This document shows positions 1-6,868 of a stretch of DNA of 17,806 nucleotides, piece after piece. The notes beneath the pieces are model-generated. The model was not told the DNA's origin. It worked only from the letters and a program-made list of their open reading frames with translations, and made no database searches. Numbering within the stretch: position 1 is the first letter of the stretch; every line of letters starts with the position of its first letter. The position numbers and the translations under genes are program-made. Source of the stretch: Bacteriovoracaceae bacterium UBA7695 (GTDB taxonomy: Bacteria; Bdellovibrionota; Bacteriovoracia; Bacteriovoracales; Bacteriovoracaceae); assembly GCA_002482685.1 (NCBI GenBank), contig DLGL01000078.1, positions 93,472-111,277 of the forward strand. The letters run 5' to 3'.

Positions 1-654
1 ATCAAAGAGATCTTTTAATTCTTCAAGGAGAAAGTCTTCTCCTTCATTAAACTGAACACGGTTTGTTTCATTTTGAATATTCAGATCTAAACCAGCATTC
101 TGAATAAGAGATTCCATAATTTGAAAATTCTTGAGTGCCAGTTGGTGATCCCCTACGGGTCCGAGTTTCACAGTTTCTTCACCTGAAGAAACTGACATGG
201 TAAAAGATAATTGAAAACCGTTTTCTTTTTTTGTCAGCCACCAGCTAAAGCCAGGATCGGATAAATTGCAGACCATCTCTTCATTGATTGGGTATCTTCG
301 GTTTGAAATCTGATCGTGGATAATCTCTGCCTGATGGTGATTCTCCAGCATAAAGAAGCGAAGTTTTTTCTCTAAGTTCTCAACTCCTCCCTCCAGAAGT
401 CTCAGCGTTGGATAGTTCTCAGGATGCTCAAAAACCAGCTCATAGTCTTTTCGGATGTTTTGAGACACTAAAGTTCTGATCACAAAAAGAGATGATGATT
501 TCTGAAGGTGATAGATAATGCCCGGCTCATTAGGTATTTCCTCGTAGGGATCTTTAACAGGAACAATTGCTGCTACGGGAGTCACACTGGCCTGTGGATA
601 ATTTTCATGCAGATGTTTAAAGGTCTCTGAGACCATGAATTCAATATCGTCCAT
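1..654 (-). CDS. Unrecognised cytoplasmic protein, 3' end off the window
   Basis: An open frame of 218 codons runs without a stop from an ATG at 654 to the window edge. The start follows GAGGG with good spacing, and only 8 bases separate it from the stop of the YggT-family gene, so it looks like the last visible member of that operon. The protein begins MDDIEFMVSETFKHLHENYP, has no signal peptide or membrane segment, and is acidic with mixed alpha/beta character. A region near residues 139-143 (GFSWW) stands out, and the last visible residues are rich in Glu, Asp and Leu. I do not recognise the family. Codon use and composition resemble the neighbours. The C terminus is missing, so length and domain content cannot be judged. 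Confidence 0.8.
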   Translation of the reverse strand, partial: MDDIEFMVSETFKHLHENYPQASVTPVAAIVPVKDPYEEIPNEPGIIYHLQKSSSLFVIRTLVSQNIRKDYELVFEHPENYPTLRLLEGGVENLEKKLRFFMLENHHQAEIIHDQISNRRYPINEEMVCNLSDPGFSWWLTKKENGFQLSFTMSVSSGEETVKLGPVGDHQLALKNFQIMESLIQNAGLDLNIQNETNRVQFNEGEDFLLEELKDLFD

Positions 655-662
655 GATTTCCC

Positions 663-887
663 TCAAAGTAAGTGCATTAGTATCTGACAAATAATTATTA
701 TCACCATCGGTGCTGGATCGATGGGTAGGTCTTTAGGAAATAAATTTCTAATGGGTTTCTGCGGAATACTCGCAAACTCATGCAGGCTACGGGCCCAAGG
801 CTGCTTCTGGCGAAGGTCAGGAATCCAGCTCAATATAACATCGGCAATCGTGATATAAATAATGATTTGAAAAACCCAATCAAGCAT
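663..887 (-). CDS. YggT family membrane protein
   Basis: This 74-residue protein has two hydrophobic segments, about residues 3-21 (starting WVFQIIIYITIADVILSWIP) and 60-74, joined by a polar stretch with the IP..PIR.LFP pattern typical of YggT (one copy of the domain; E. coli YggT carries two). The family is an inner-membrane protein often found near cell division, osmotic-shock or proline biosynthesis genes, and its molecular role is not settled. It lies in a minus-strand operon, 43 bases after the upstream four-helix membrane protein and 8 bases before the next gene. The ribosome binding site in front of the ATG is weak, so translation may depend on coupling or on a different signal. The family call is fairly sure; the function is not. 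Confidence 0.85.
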   Translation of the reverse strand: MLDWVFQIIIYITIADVILSWIPDLRQKQPWARSLHEFASIPQKPIRNLFPKDLPIDPAPMVIIIICQILMHLL

Positions 888-930
888 AAGCTAAATTGTG
901 GGCCCATTGCCTGGAAAAGAAAAGAAAAAT

Positions 931-1281
931 TTATTCGAACTTGTAGTTGGCCATGATACTGGCGAGAGCGAAAAGTAGAATGGAAACAAAATAAGCAGGC
1001 TTTCCAAATTTAGGAAACCTGCGAGCGATAAGTGCTCCACCGATTCCAATAATAAACCAGATCCCCATTTTTACCTGAATCCAGAGAGGCCAGCCACCAG
1101 TATGACCGATTCCAAGTCGGGCCATTAGCCCCATTCCTCCAACTAAAGTCAAAAGAGTGGCGATTCCAGTGAGTATTTTGATGTGTTTTACGTTGGTGCC
1201 ATAAAAACTAATCGAAAGTCCCGTTAAGAGAACCATAATAGAAAGCAAATGGATGATTTTGTAATTTTCGTAAGTGATCAT
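931..1281 (-). CDS. Four-helix integral membrane protein, possibly SirB-like
   Basis: The 116-residue protein is nearly all membrane: hydrophobic segments at about residues 8-27, 34-54, 67-87 and 95-112, with short loops. The opening KIIHLLSIMVLLTGLSIS and the late segment WIQVKMGIWFIIGIGGALIA resemble small four-helix proteins of the SirB/CopD-like type, where a His in the first helix and a Lys in the third are usual. I cannot assign a family firmly. Its ATG follows AAAGGA with normal spacing. It starts 10 bases after the pepD stop, so it is almost certainly co-transcribed with pepD and probably co-translated at some level. Role unknown; the link to the dipeptidase is only by position. Confidence 0.8.
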   Translation of the reverse strand: MITYENYKIIHLLSIMVLLTGLSISFYGTNVKHIKILTGIATLLTLVGGMGLMARLGIGHTGGWPLWIQVKMGIWFIIGIGGALIARRFPKFGKPAYFVSILLFALASIMANYKFE

Positions 1282-1291
1282 AATTTTTCCT

Positions 1292-2743
1292 TTAGAGGGC
1301 CTTGAGAACTTCTTTTAACAGATTCCAGAATGTTTCCACCGTTGGAACCAGCACTCTTTCCTGAGGAGAATGGGCCCCCATAATAGTTGGACCAAAAGAA
1401 ACTGCATCTATAGGGCCTATTTTGTCTCTTAAAATACCGCACTCGAGCCCGGCATGAATAGCAGTTACTTTGGCCGTTTTATGGAAAAGTTCCTGGTACT
1501 TGCTGGCAACGAGATCAAGAAGCTTATTCTCTCTGACTGGCTTCCAGCTTGGGTACTCCCCACTTTTGGTAAAATCCATCCCAAAACCCCGGGCCAGAGA
1601 AGTCACCTGATTTTCAAGACCCACACATTCGCCCCGGTCAAAGAAGCGTAGAGAACTCTCTAGATAAAATTGACCGCGAACCAACAGTGTAATTGCCAGG
1701 TTATTACTTAAAGCGACAAGCTCTTTATTACTGGCCAGATCATAGGCATGGGCCCCATGAGGAAAGGCCATGAGAAAACTTAATAAGTTTGCCTGATCTT
1801 CTCTGGAAACCACTTCATTAAAAGCCGATTCCTGGATCTCTACTTTTCCAAAAAAGCCCTGATCCCCTTGAGGCATGAATGATTTCCACCTCGCCAGAAC
1901 TGTCTCAAGTGCAGCTTCGGCAAGTTTAGGATCCAGGATATTTATCAGGGAAAAACAGTCTCTCGGAATAATATTGTGAGCTTTCCCGCCTCTCCACTCA
2001 TTAACTTCAAATGAGCCTTCAGGCAGAGCATTCATCCAGTCCATCAGGAATTTAATAGCATTCCCTCGCTGCTCATGAATATCTACACCTGAGTGTCCAC
2101 CCAGGAACCCACCAACTAAAAGTTTAACTCCGGCATTTTTAATTCTGGCCGGAATCATAGTAATTGATTTTTTAAACTCATAATCAATTCCACCGGCACA
2201 GCCAATGTAGAGACTTCCCCACTCTTCTGTATCGAGATTGATCATTTTTTTACCCTTCAAAAGAGAAGCGTCTACACCCCAGGCCCCCTTTAGGCCGGTC
2301 TCTTCATCCATAGTAAAAAGTAACTCTAAAGCAGGATGGGAAATGTCTGATTTATGCATTAATGCCAGGGCCGCAGCACATCCAATTCCATTGTCAGCAC
2401 CAAGTGTTGTACGGTCCGCTTTTATCCAGTCACCCTCTCTGAATGTAACGATGGGATCTTTATTAAAATCAATTTTTCGGTCAGGAGTTGCATCAGTCAC
2501 CATATCCATATGGTTTTGAATAATCACGGTTTCATGATTTTCATATCCACTAGAGGCCGGGACATAAACGATCACATTCCCCACTTCATCCGTATGTGTT
2601 GCGTGCCCAAGTGAGGCCGCCTCTTTTAAAATATAGTCTCTAAATTTGTCCTCTTTTCGGGAAGGTCTTGGGATCTGATTGATGGCGTGGAAATAGCCCC
2701 AGACGACTTTTGGTTCAGGGGGGAAATGATCAGGAATATTCAT
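1292..2743 (-). CDS. pepD: Aminoacyl-histidine dipeptidase (peptidase D, M20C)
   Basis: A cytosolic di-zinc peptidase that splits Xaa-His dipeptides such as carnosine and other unspecific dipeptides. At 483 residues it is almost exactly the length of E. coli PepD (485). The metal and catalytic residues are visible: His78 and Asp80 in NHMDM, Asp117 in GADNGIG, the Glu pair 147-148 in MDEETGLKGAWG, Asp171 in NLDTEE, and a His at about 458 in GAHSPQE. The lid/dimer domain begins near GGHSG (214-218). The ATG is preceded by GAGGT at good spacing. It heads a four-gene minus-strand run with a membrane protein, a YggT protein and an unknown. A CTGACA-17-TAAAAC promoter lies just upstream. No sign of damage; the assignment is very secure. 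Confidence 0.97.
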   Translation of the reverse strand: MNIPDHFPPEPKVVWGYFHAINQIPRPSRKEDKFRDYILKEAASLGHATHTDEVGNVIVYVPASSGYENHETVIIQNHMDMVTDATPDRKIDFNKDPIVTFREGDWIKADRTTLGADNGIGCAAALALMHKSDISHPALELLFTMDEETGLKGAWGVDASLLKGKKMINLDTEEWGSLYIGCAGGIDYEFKKSITMIPARIKNAGVKLLVGGFLGGHSGVDIHEQRGNAIKFLMDWMNALPEGSFEVNEWRGGKAHNIIPRDCFSLINILDPKLAEAALETVLARWKSFMPQGDQGFFGKVEIQESAFNEVVSREDQANLLSFLMAFPHGAHAYDLASNKELVALSNNLAITLLVRGQFYLESSLRFFDRGECVGLENQVTSLARGFGMDFTKSGEYPSWKPVRENKLLDLVASKYQELFHKTAKVTAIHAGLECGILRDKIGPIDAVSFGPTIMGAHSPQERVLVPTVETFWNLLKEVLKAL

Positions 2744-2778
2744 AAGTTACCTCATACAGGCCATGGAATTTTTTCAAG

Positions 2779-2807
2779 GTTTTACCCTTCTATGGAAAGA
2801 ATGTCAG
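2779..2807 (-). promoter_or_regulatory. Candidate promoter for the pepD operon
   Basis: On the minus strand CTGACA (2807-2802) is followed after 17 bases by TAAAAC (2784-2779). The start point would be near 2772, giving a leader of about 28 bases that contains the GAGGT ribosome binding site. It sits back to back with the plus-strand promoter at 2817-2846. Assigned by match to the sigma-70 consensus only. Confidence 0.45.
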
Positions 2808-2816
2808 TACTCCTTA

Positions 2817-2846
2817 TTGACAGGATGCCCAAAGGCTTTCTATAAG
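2817..2846 (+). promoter_or_regulatory. Sigma-70 promoter for the small exported protein gene
   Basis: A perfect TTGACA (2817-2822) is followed after 18 bases by TATAAG (2841-2846). Transcription would begin near 2853, about 30 bases before the ATG at 2883. This is the best -35 element in the window. A second TATATT at 2853-2858 makes the exact start uncertain. Confidence 0.65.
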
Positions 2847-2882
2847 GAGGCATATATTGTGAATTTATAAATGGAGGTTTCA

Positions 2883-3197
2883 ATGAAACTTAAGGTCGCT
2901 TTTATCGCTTTAATGATGACTCTCGCCTCTTCGTCATTTGCTCAGTTTTTTGCTGCCAATCCAAACGTGATTGTTCTTCCAGGACAAGTAAGTGCTCAAG
3001 TTTTTAACCCATACCTTCGTCCTATAATCTGTAACGGCCAGGTTTTTGGTCAAACTGCATTTGGACAAGTTTATAGCGCATTTTTTGCTGAACAATTTAT
3101 GCCAGCAGGAACTTACAGACAGGCCTTCGTGCTAGCAAATGGATTTAATCCATTCGTAACTGGCTGGGCGAATATTCACTGCCGATTCACATTCTAA
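2883..3197 (+). CDS. Small exported protein of unknown function
   Basis: The start is placed at 2883 because GGAGG at 2873-2877 sits correctly before it; the in-frame ATG at 2871 would bury that site in the coding sequence. The 104-residue product has a clear type I signal peptide (about residues 1-20, cleaved after SSSFA). The mature part of some 84 residues is rich in Phe, Asn, Gly and Gln and holds two cysteines, one in PIICNGQVFG and one in the last residues (NIHCRFTF), well placed for a disulfide in the periplasm or outside. A small beta-sandwich would fit the alternating pattern, but that is inference. I recognise no family. It stands alone between a strong promoter and a strong terminator, so it may be highly expressed. 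Confidence 0.85.
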   Translation: MKLKVAFIALMMTLASSSFAQFFAANPNVIVLPGQVSAQVFNPYLRPIICNGQVFGQTAFGQVYSAFFAEQFMPAGTYRQAFVLANGFNPFVTGWANIHCRFTF

Positions 3198-3200
3198 TAA

Positions 3201-3231
3201 AAAAAGCCCCTCTTAAGAGGGGCTTTTTTTT
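3201..3231. terminator. Bidirectional rho-independent terminator
   Basis: The hairpin AAAAAGCCCCTC-TTAA-GAGGGGCTTTTT is flanked by A and T tracts on both sides, so it can stop transcription from both the exported-protein gene (plus) and the rhodanese-like gene (minus), which converge here. Confidence 0.9.
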
Positions 3232-3233
3232 GC

Positions 3234-3554
3234 TTAATTTAAACCTTTATCCAGAACCACATCGTCCGCTGTCCCATTATAAAAATACACAAAATGGTAT
3301 CCTAAATCGGCCAGGTCTTGAGCTGCTTTACCAGGAGCATCATCGCCTTTTTGCAGGCTATATAACAGAACGTTCTGAGCTTTATTTGGGTACTGCGCCC
3401 CGAACTCATTTTTAAAGTTCGAGCTGTAGTTAATATGTATTACATTTTCAAATTTTACCGGAGTACGGTCCGCTGGTAAAAGATCCACAAAAACGAAGTT
3501 AAGTCTGTCTTCGAGACGTTGTTTGAACATTTCGCGAGGAATTTCGTATTTCAT
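3234..3554 (-). CDS. Rhodanese-fold protein without the catalytic cysteine
   Basis: The 106-residue protein fits a single rhodanese domain: an early strand FVFVDLLP, then NVIHINYS (usual place of the G-A-x-x-I motif), a central strand NVLLYSL, a helix AAQDLADLGY and the final HFVYFYNGTADDV, which matches the usual Y-x-G-G-x-x-x-W region. In active sulfurtransferases the loop after the central strand begins with Cys. Here it reads SLQKGDDAPGKAA, and the whole protein has no cysteine. It therefore probably binds or signals rather than transfers sulfur. No signal peptide or membrane segment. A purine-rich AAGG element lies before the ATG. It is divergent from the dCMP-deaminase-like gene and ends at the shared terminator. 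The fold assignment rests on pattern and is moderately sure. Confidence 0.7.
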   Translation of the reverse strand: MKYEIPREMFKQRLEDRLNFVFVDLLPADRTPVKFENVIHINYSSNFKNEFGAQYPNKAQNVLLYSLQKGDDAPGKAAQDLADLGYHFVYFYNGTADDVVLDKGLN

Positions 3555-3557
3555 TGA

Positions 3558-3600
3558 TTGACCCTTGTCCTTAGGACATGATTGACTGTTATTGACCCTT
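3558..3600. repeat. Direct repeat TTGACCCTT in a divergent promoter region
   Basis: TTGACCCTT occurs at 3558-3566 and again at 3592-3600, 34 bases apart. Between them lie the palindrome GTCCTTAGGAC (3567-3577) and a further TTGACT. The region separates the rhodanese-like gene (minus) from the deaminase gene (plus), so these elements could be operator sites or duplicated -35 boxes. Confidence 0.4.
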
Positions 3601-3610
3601 AAAAGATACT
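3582..3610 (+). promoter_or_regulatory. Candidate promoter for the dCMP-deaminase-like gene
   Basis: TTGACT (3582-3587) and GATACT (3605-3610) are separated by exactly 17 bases. Transcription would start near 3617, about 22 bases ahead of the ATG at 3639. Consensus match only. Confidence 0.55.
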
Positions 3611-3638
3611 TCGAAATATCAAAAATGTTGAGATAAAA

Positions 3639-4163
3639 ATGCCTGAAAATATCAATCTCGTGCCCGTAACTTCCTATTTAAACTGGGATGAATACTTCAT
3701 GCTTCAGGCCATGATGGCCTCTTTTAAGAGTAAAGACCCCAATACTAAAGTTGGCTGCGTTTTCGTTGACGGGAATAATCATCAATTATCCATGGGCTAC
3801 AATGGCCAGATTGCCGGAATCGATGAATCTAAGATCCCCTGGGGAAACAATAAAACTGTTCCTTTGGATCAACAAAAATATGCCTACGTAGTTCATTCAG
3901 AGGCCAACGCCATTCTTCATGCAAAAGCTCCTTTGGAAAATTCCCGATGCTACGTAACCCTCTTTCCCTGTCACGAGTGCGCAAAGATGCTGGCAACTGT
4001 AAAAATTAAAGAAATTGTTTATCTAACAGATAAATATAACGGCACAGTTGAGAATCTTATTGCGAAGAGAATTTTTGAGATGTCGAATATCCAGTACCGG
4101 GAACTAAATCTTCGTCCGGATCTTTTCTCAGATATGGCAAACTATTTTCAGTCGATGAAATAA
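3639..4163 (+). CDS. Deoxycytidylate (dCMP) deaminase-like zinc enzyme
   Basis: This 174-residue protein belongs to the cytidine/deoxycytidylate deaminase superfamily. The zinc site is complete: His86 and the proton-shuttling Glu88 in HSEANAI, and Cys111 and Cys114 in PCHECAK. The stretch KDPNTKVGCVFVDGNN and the GYNG motif (near residue 53) match the dCMP deaminase/ComEB group, which makes dUMP for thymidylate synthesis. Substrate is inferred from the family, since related members act on other cytosine compounds. The family usually also has an allosteric dCTP site, which I cannot verify. GAGAT lies a short way before the ATG. The last 16 bases overlap the 3' end of the methyltransferase gene on the other strand, with no terminator between them. 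Confidence 0.88.
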   Translation: MPENINLVPVTSYLNWDEYFMLQAMMASFKSKDPNTKVGCVFVDGNNHQLSMGYNGQIAGIDESKIPWGNNKTVPLDQQKYAYVVHSEANAILHAKAPLENSRCYVTLFPCHECAKMLATVKIKEIVYLTDKYNGTVENLIAKRIFEMSNIQYRELNLRPDLFSDMANYFQSMK

Positions 4164-4792
4164 AGATCAGACCCAATCACCTTCATTTCATTCATTCCTA
4201 AGAAATTTTTCAGGTAATTCATCGACTCAGTGTTAAAGAACTGAACATGTGTGCTGTCACGCTTATAAAACCAATGATCAAACTGCTCTTTAGTTTCAGG
4301 TCTAAATTTTGTTTTAATGAACAATTTTCCGTCAGGATTTAACAGCCGGGCCAGCAGCCTCATCTCCTGACGAGGGCCTCTTAAATGCTCAATGACTTCA
4401 GATAGAATAATAAAGTCATATTTTTTATCCCAGATAAGTTCATCTTTAAAAAAATACGCATCATAGGAATCCATCTGGAACTGAGATTCTTTTAAATGAT
4501 CAGCAAGGATAGTCGTTCTTCCACAACCAAAATCCAGACCTGATGACAGAGGATTCAAATGAAGTTGAATGGCCAGAGAGATTGTCTGAAGATAATGAAC
4601 ATAGCCGGGGTCAGCCTCGTTATTTTCATGGGCTTCATAGCGAGCTTTTTCAGCTTCAAAAGAAATGAGATTTTCACGGGGAACAAAGACTAACTGGCAA
4701 GAAGAACAGAGTACATAAACCCGGGCCTTATCCGCCGAATACGGAAGAGTTTCTGAATTCAGACAGAGCGGACAATTAGTCACGGCTCTCAT
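4148..4792 (-). CDS. SAM-dependent methyltransferase with N-terminal zinc ribbon
   Basis: The 214-residue protein begins with a four-cysteine zinc ribbon (Cys7, Cys10, Cys29, Cys32) followed by a class I methyltransferase domain. SAM-binding motif I is GLDFGCG (85-91), the acidic residue of the next strand is in DSYDA (108-112), and the post-motif strand YDFIILSEVIEHL (125-137) is typical of the Methyltransf_23-type group. A later DSTHVQFFN (179-187) matches the conserved TH..FF element of these enzymes. Zinc-ribbon members modify small metabolites, sugars or proteins; the substrate here is unknown. Its start lies 17 bases inside the DUF502 gene, so the two are co-transcribed and probably translationally coupled. 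The 3' end overlaps the deaminase gene tail to tail. Confidence 0.85.
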   Translation of the reverse strand: MRAVTNCPLCLNSETLPYSADKARVYVLCSSCQLVFVPRENLISFEAEKARYEAHENNEADPGYVHYLQTISLAIQLHLNPLSSGLDFGCGRTTILADHLKESQFQMDSYDAYFFKDELIWDKKYDFIILSEVIEHLRGPRQEMRLLARLLNPDGKLFIKTKFRPETKEQFDHWFYKRDSTHVQFFNTESMNYLKNFLGMNEMKVIGSDLYFID

Positions 4793-5369
4793 CAGTTGCC
4801 TTGATCCAGGCAGTAACTGAAAGTTTCAATGCCTGATCAACCGGGATATTCACTTTACGGATTTTATTCTTTGGAACAATAAGAGTCACTCCACCCAGCA
4901 TGTAACTAAAGGGCACATAAACCGTAACCTTATCTTCTCCGGGTAATTCATCCAGCTCTTCACGGGTCACAAGTCCCAACGTTTCCACACCAAGTTGTTC
5001 CAGGTTAACCAGAACAACGTTTTGTGGTCGATTTTTACTTTGGCTACCACCTGGAATAAGGGCCATAAGATCTTTTAAAGGATTATAGATGACCTTAATT
5101 AAGGGAACCTTTTCTAAAAGTTGAGAAAACCAGGCGAAAAAGCGACCTGTGATGAAATTGCTGACCAGAAGTCCTACCAGAAAGATAAAGACGACCGTCA
5201 CAACAATTCCCAGCCCTGGAAAATAGAGTTTTTGCCCAAGAATCATCTCGAGGCCCGAACCGAAGAGGGACTCGATGTTTAAGCTCGCCCAGATGAGAAG
5301 GTAAAACGTTAGGGTGATCGGGAGAACGACAATCAGACCTTTAAAAAAGATTTGGTTCAAATGCTTCAT
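4776..5369 (-). CDS. DUF502 family inner-membrane protein
   Basis: From the ATG at 5369 the product is 197 residues and starts MKHLNQIFFKGLIVVLPITL, the usual beginning of DUF502 proteins. Two membrane helices are visible at about residues 7-29 and 52-74, followed by the conserved VPLIKVIYNPLKDLMALI region and a soluble domain with VTVYVPFSYMLGGVTLIVPK. The family is widespread in Gram-negatives and its role is unknown. An in-frame ATG at 5450 would add 27 residues of polar sequence, but the candidate promoter at 5434-5462 would then start transcription downstream of it; GTG at 5378 (after AGGAAAA) is another possible start. The gene overlaps the following methyltransferase gene by 17 bases. 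Confidence 0.85.
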   Translation of the reverse strand: MKHLNQIFFKGLIVVLPITLTFYLLIWASLNIESLFGSGLEMILGQKLYFPGLGIVVTVVFIFLVGLLVSNFITGRFFAWFSQLLEKVPLIKVIYNPLKDLMALIPGGSQSKNRPQNVVLVNLEQLGVETLGLVTREELDELPGEDKVTVYVPFSYMLGGVTLIVPKNKIRKVNIPVDQALKLSVTAWIKATDESRD

Positions 5370-5433
5370 GAAAGCCACATTTTCCTGTTTAGTTTTTCGA
5401 CGAGGAACGATATTCTGTATGAAATTCAATTCC

Positions 5434-5462
5434 AGAATACCATAGGCCATTCAGATGAGCAA
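5434..5462 (-). promoter_or_regulatory. Candidate extended -10 promoter for the DUF502 operon
   Basis: On the minus strand TTGCTC (5462-5457) is followed after 17 bases by TATTCT (5439-5434), preceded by TGG as in an extended -10. The start would be near 5427. The element overlaps the first codons of the divergent MFS gene. It supports the shorter DUF502 start at 5369. Confidence 0.4.
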
Positions 5463-6798
5463 AATAGCTCCGGTCACAACCAAGAACCACATTCGGGCCT
5501 CATTTCGAGACGCCACTTATACAAGTCTCAATATCGGTATGGCCGAAAGTTATTTTTGCGCCTTCATGCTGGCCTTGGGAATTTCTGAAGTCATCTCTGG
5601 TCTTGGAACGGTCATTCCTCAGTTCATCGGCGTTCTTTTCCAGATGTTCTCAATCCGCACTTTTTTTAGAAGATACTCCCTTAAAAATCGCCTTTTACTT
5701 TTTTTGGCCGTCCAGGCCCTCTCAATGATCCCCCTGATCTTTATTGGATGGTTAAAAATCAATTCGGCCCTACTGGTTATTTCCGTTCTTGGCATCTATT
5801 GGGCAAGTTTACTTTCACTAAACCCTCCTTGGAATCGCCTGATAGGCCACACGGTTCCCTTAATGTTCCGGTTAAAGTTTTTTTCTATCCGTAGTCAATT
5901 CGCTCAGACATCTGTCTTTATCGGTATGATAACAAGTGGGATTCTTCTTTATTGGGCCAAAGATAAAGGTTATGAGCTTCAGGTTTTTGTTGGAATTTTT
6001 GTTGTGGGCTTCATTTTAAAGTGTTTTTCTTTTTATGAGATAAAAACTAATCATAATGACTATGATCTGGCGCCTGGAACAGAGCACAGGGTCCGCTTTC
6101 GCGATTTTTTAAAGAACATACGGCATACAGATCAGGGCAAGTTGATCCTCTTCTTATTCTTTTTTTACATTACCGTGCATTTTTCCGCCCCTTATTTCAA
6201 TCCGTACATGCTCGGGAAGCTTAAATTTAACTATCTAGAGTATATGGTCATCACCTCCATCGCTTATTTCGGAAGGGTCTTTGCTTTTAAGATCCTTCAA
6301 AAGAAGGCAAAGAGTCGTCATATCAACAAACTTCTGATCCTATCAACGATGGGAGTGGCCACAAGCCCACTTTGGTGGGCCTTAACAGAAAATTACTGGC
6401 TCATTATCCTGATTGAGTTCTTATCCGGATGTTATTGGGCAGCTTTTGAGCTCTCAACCATCCTTTTGTACTATCAAAAAATTGACGATCGTGAGCGGAC
6501 TAGCATTATTACCTACATTACGGTCCTCAATACTACCGGCATGGTCATCGGATCGAGCCTCGGCGCCCTTTTTATGAGATACCTTCCGGCCGAATGGAAT
6601 CAGTACCTGGTGTTGTTTGCGGCTTCAACTTGTTTAAGAATTGTGGTTATTGCATTCGCTCCACATGTGAATTTTCGTGGAAGAATTCCGAAGCTTTTTG
6701 CGATCAATAGAACCCATGGTGTGGTCCCATCTTTTGGTTCAATCGCGAGACAATTTTTGAAGGATGATAAGAAGCCGAGAGATGAAGACAAAAAGTAG
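5455..6798 (+). CDS. Major facilitator superfamily transporter
   Basis: The 447-residue protein has many hydrophobic segments spread over its length in the manner of a 12-helix MFS carrier, with a polar central loop around residues 195-225 between the two halves. The N-terminal part RASFRDATYTSLNIGMAESY, with a hydrophilic start followed by a helix carrying Glu and Gly, resembles a subgroup of MFS proteins seen in Bdellovibrio-like genomes (recollection, not checked). The C-terminal tail (about 400-447) is basic and cytoplasmic. No substrate can be predicted. The ATG has only a weak TAGG upstream, and the start is close to the divergent DUF502 promoter. It is monocistronic and ends just before a bidirectional terminator. 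MFS membership is sure; specificity is not. Confidence 0.85.
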   Translation: MSKIAPVTTKNHIRASFRDATYTSLNIGMAESYFCAFMLALGISEVISGLGTVIPQFIGVLFQMFSIRTFFRRYSLKNRLLLFLAVQALSMIPLIFIGWLKINSALLVISVLGIYWASLLSLNPPWNRLIGHTVPLMFRLKFFSIRSQFAQTSVFIGMITSGILLYWAKDKGYELQVFVGIFVVGFILKCFSFYEIKTNHNDYDLAPGTEHRVRFRDFLKNIRHTDQGKLILFLFFFYITVHFSAPYFNPYMLGKLKFNYLEYMVITSIAYFGRVFAFKILQKKAKSRHINKLLILSTMGVATSPLWWALTENYWLIILIEFLSGCYWAAFELSTILLYYQKIDDRERTSIITYITVLNTTGMVIGSSLGALFMRYLPAEWNQYLVLFAASTCLRIVVIAFAPHVNFRGRIPKLFAINRTHGVVPSFGSIARQFLKDDKKPRDEDKK

Positions 6799-6828
6799 AT
6801 TTTCGAGGGGAAAACAGGTTTTTAGACA

Positions 6829-6861
6829 AAAAAAAAGCTCCCGTGAAGGAGCTTTTTTTTT
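6829..6861. terminator. Bidirectional rho-independent terminator
   Basis: AGCTCC (6836-6841), loop CGTGAA, GGAGCT (6848-6853), with an A tract before and a T tract after. It serves both the MFS transporter (plus) and the lysine-repeat protein (minus), which converge here. Confidence 0.88.
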
Positions 6862-6868
6862 CGCTAGA

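Noticed and set aside
3230..3415. Plus-strand frame antisense to the rhodanese-like gene
   Set aside because: It begins in the terminator, has no ribosome site and matches no protein pattern; the minus frame has a clear fold pattern.
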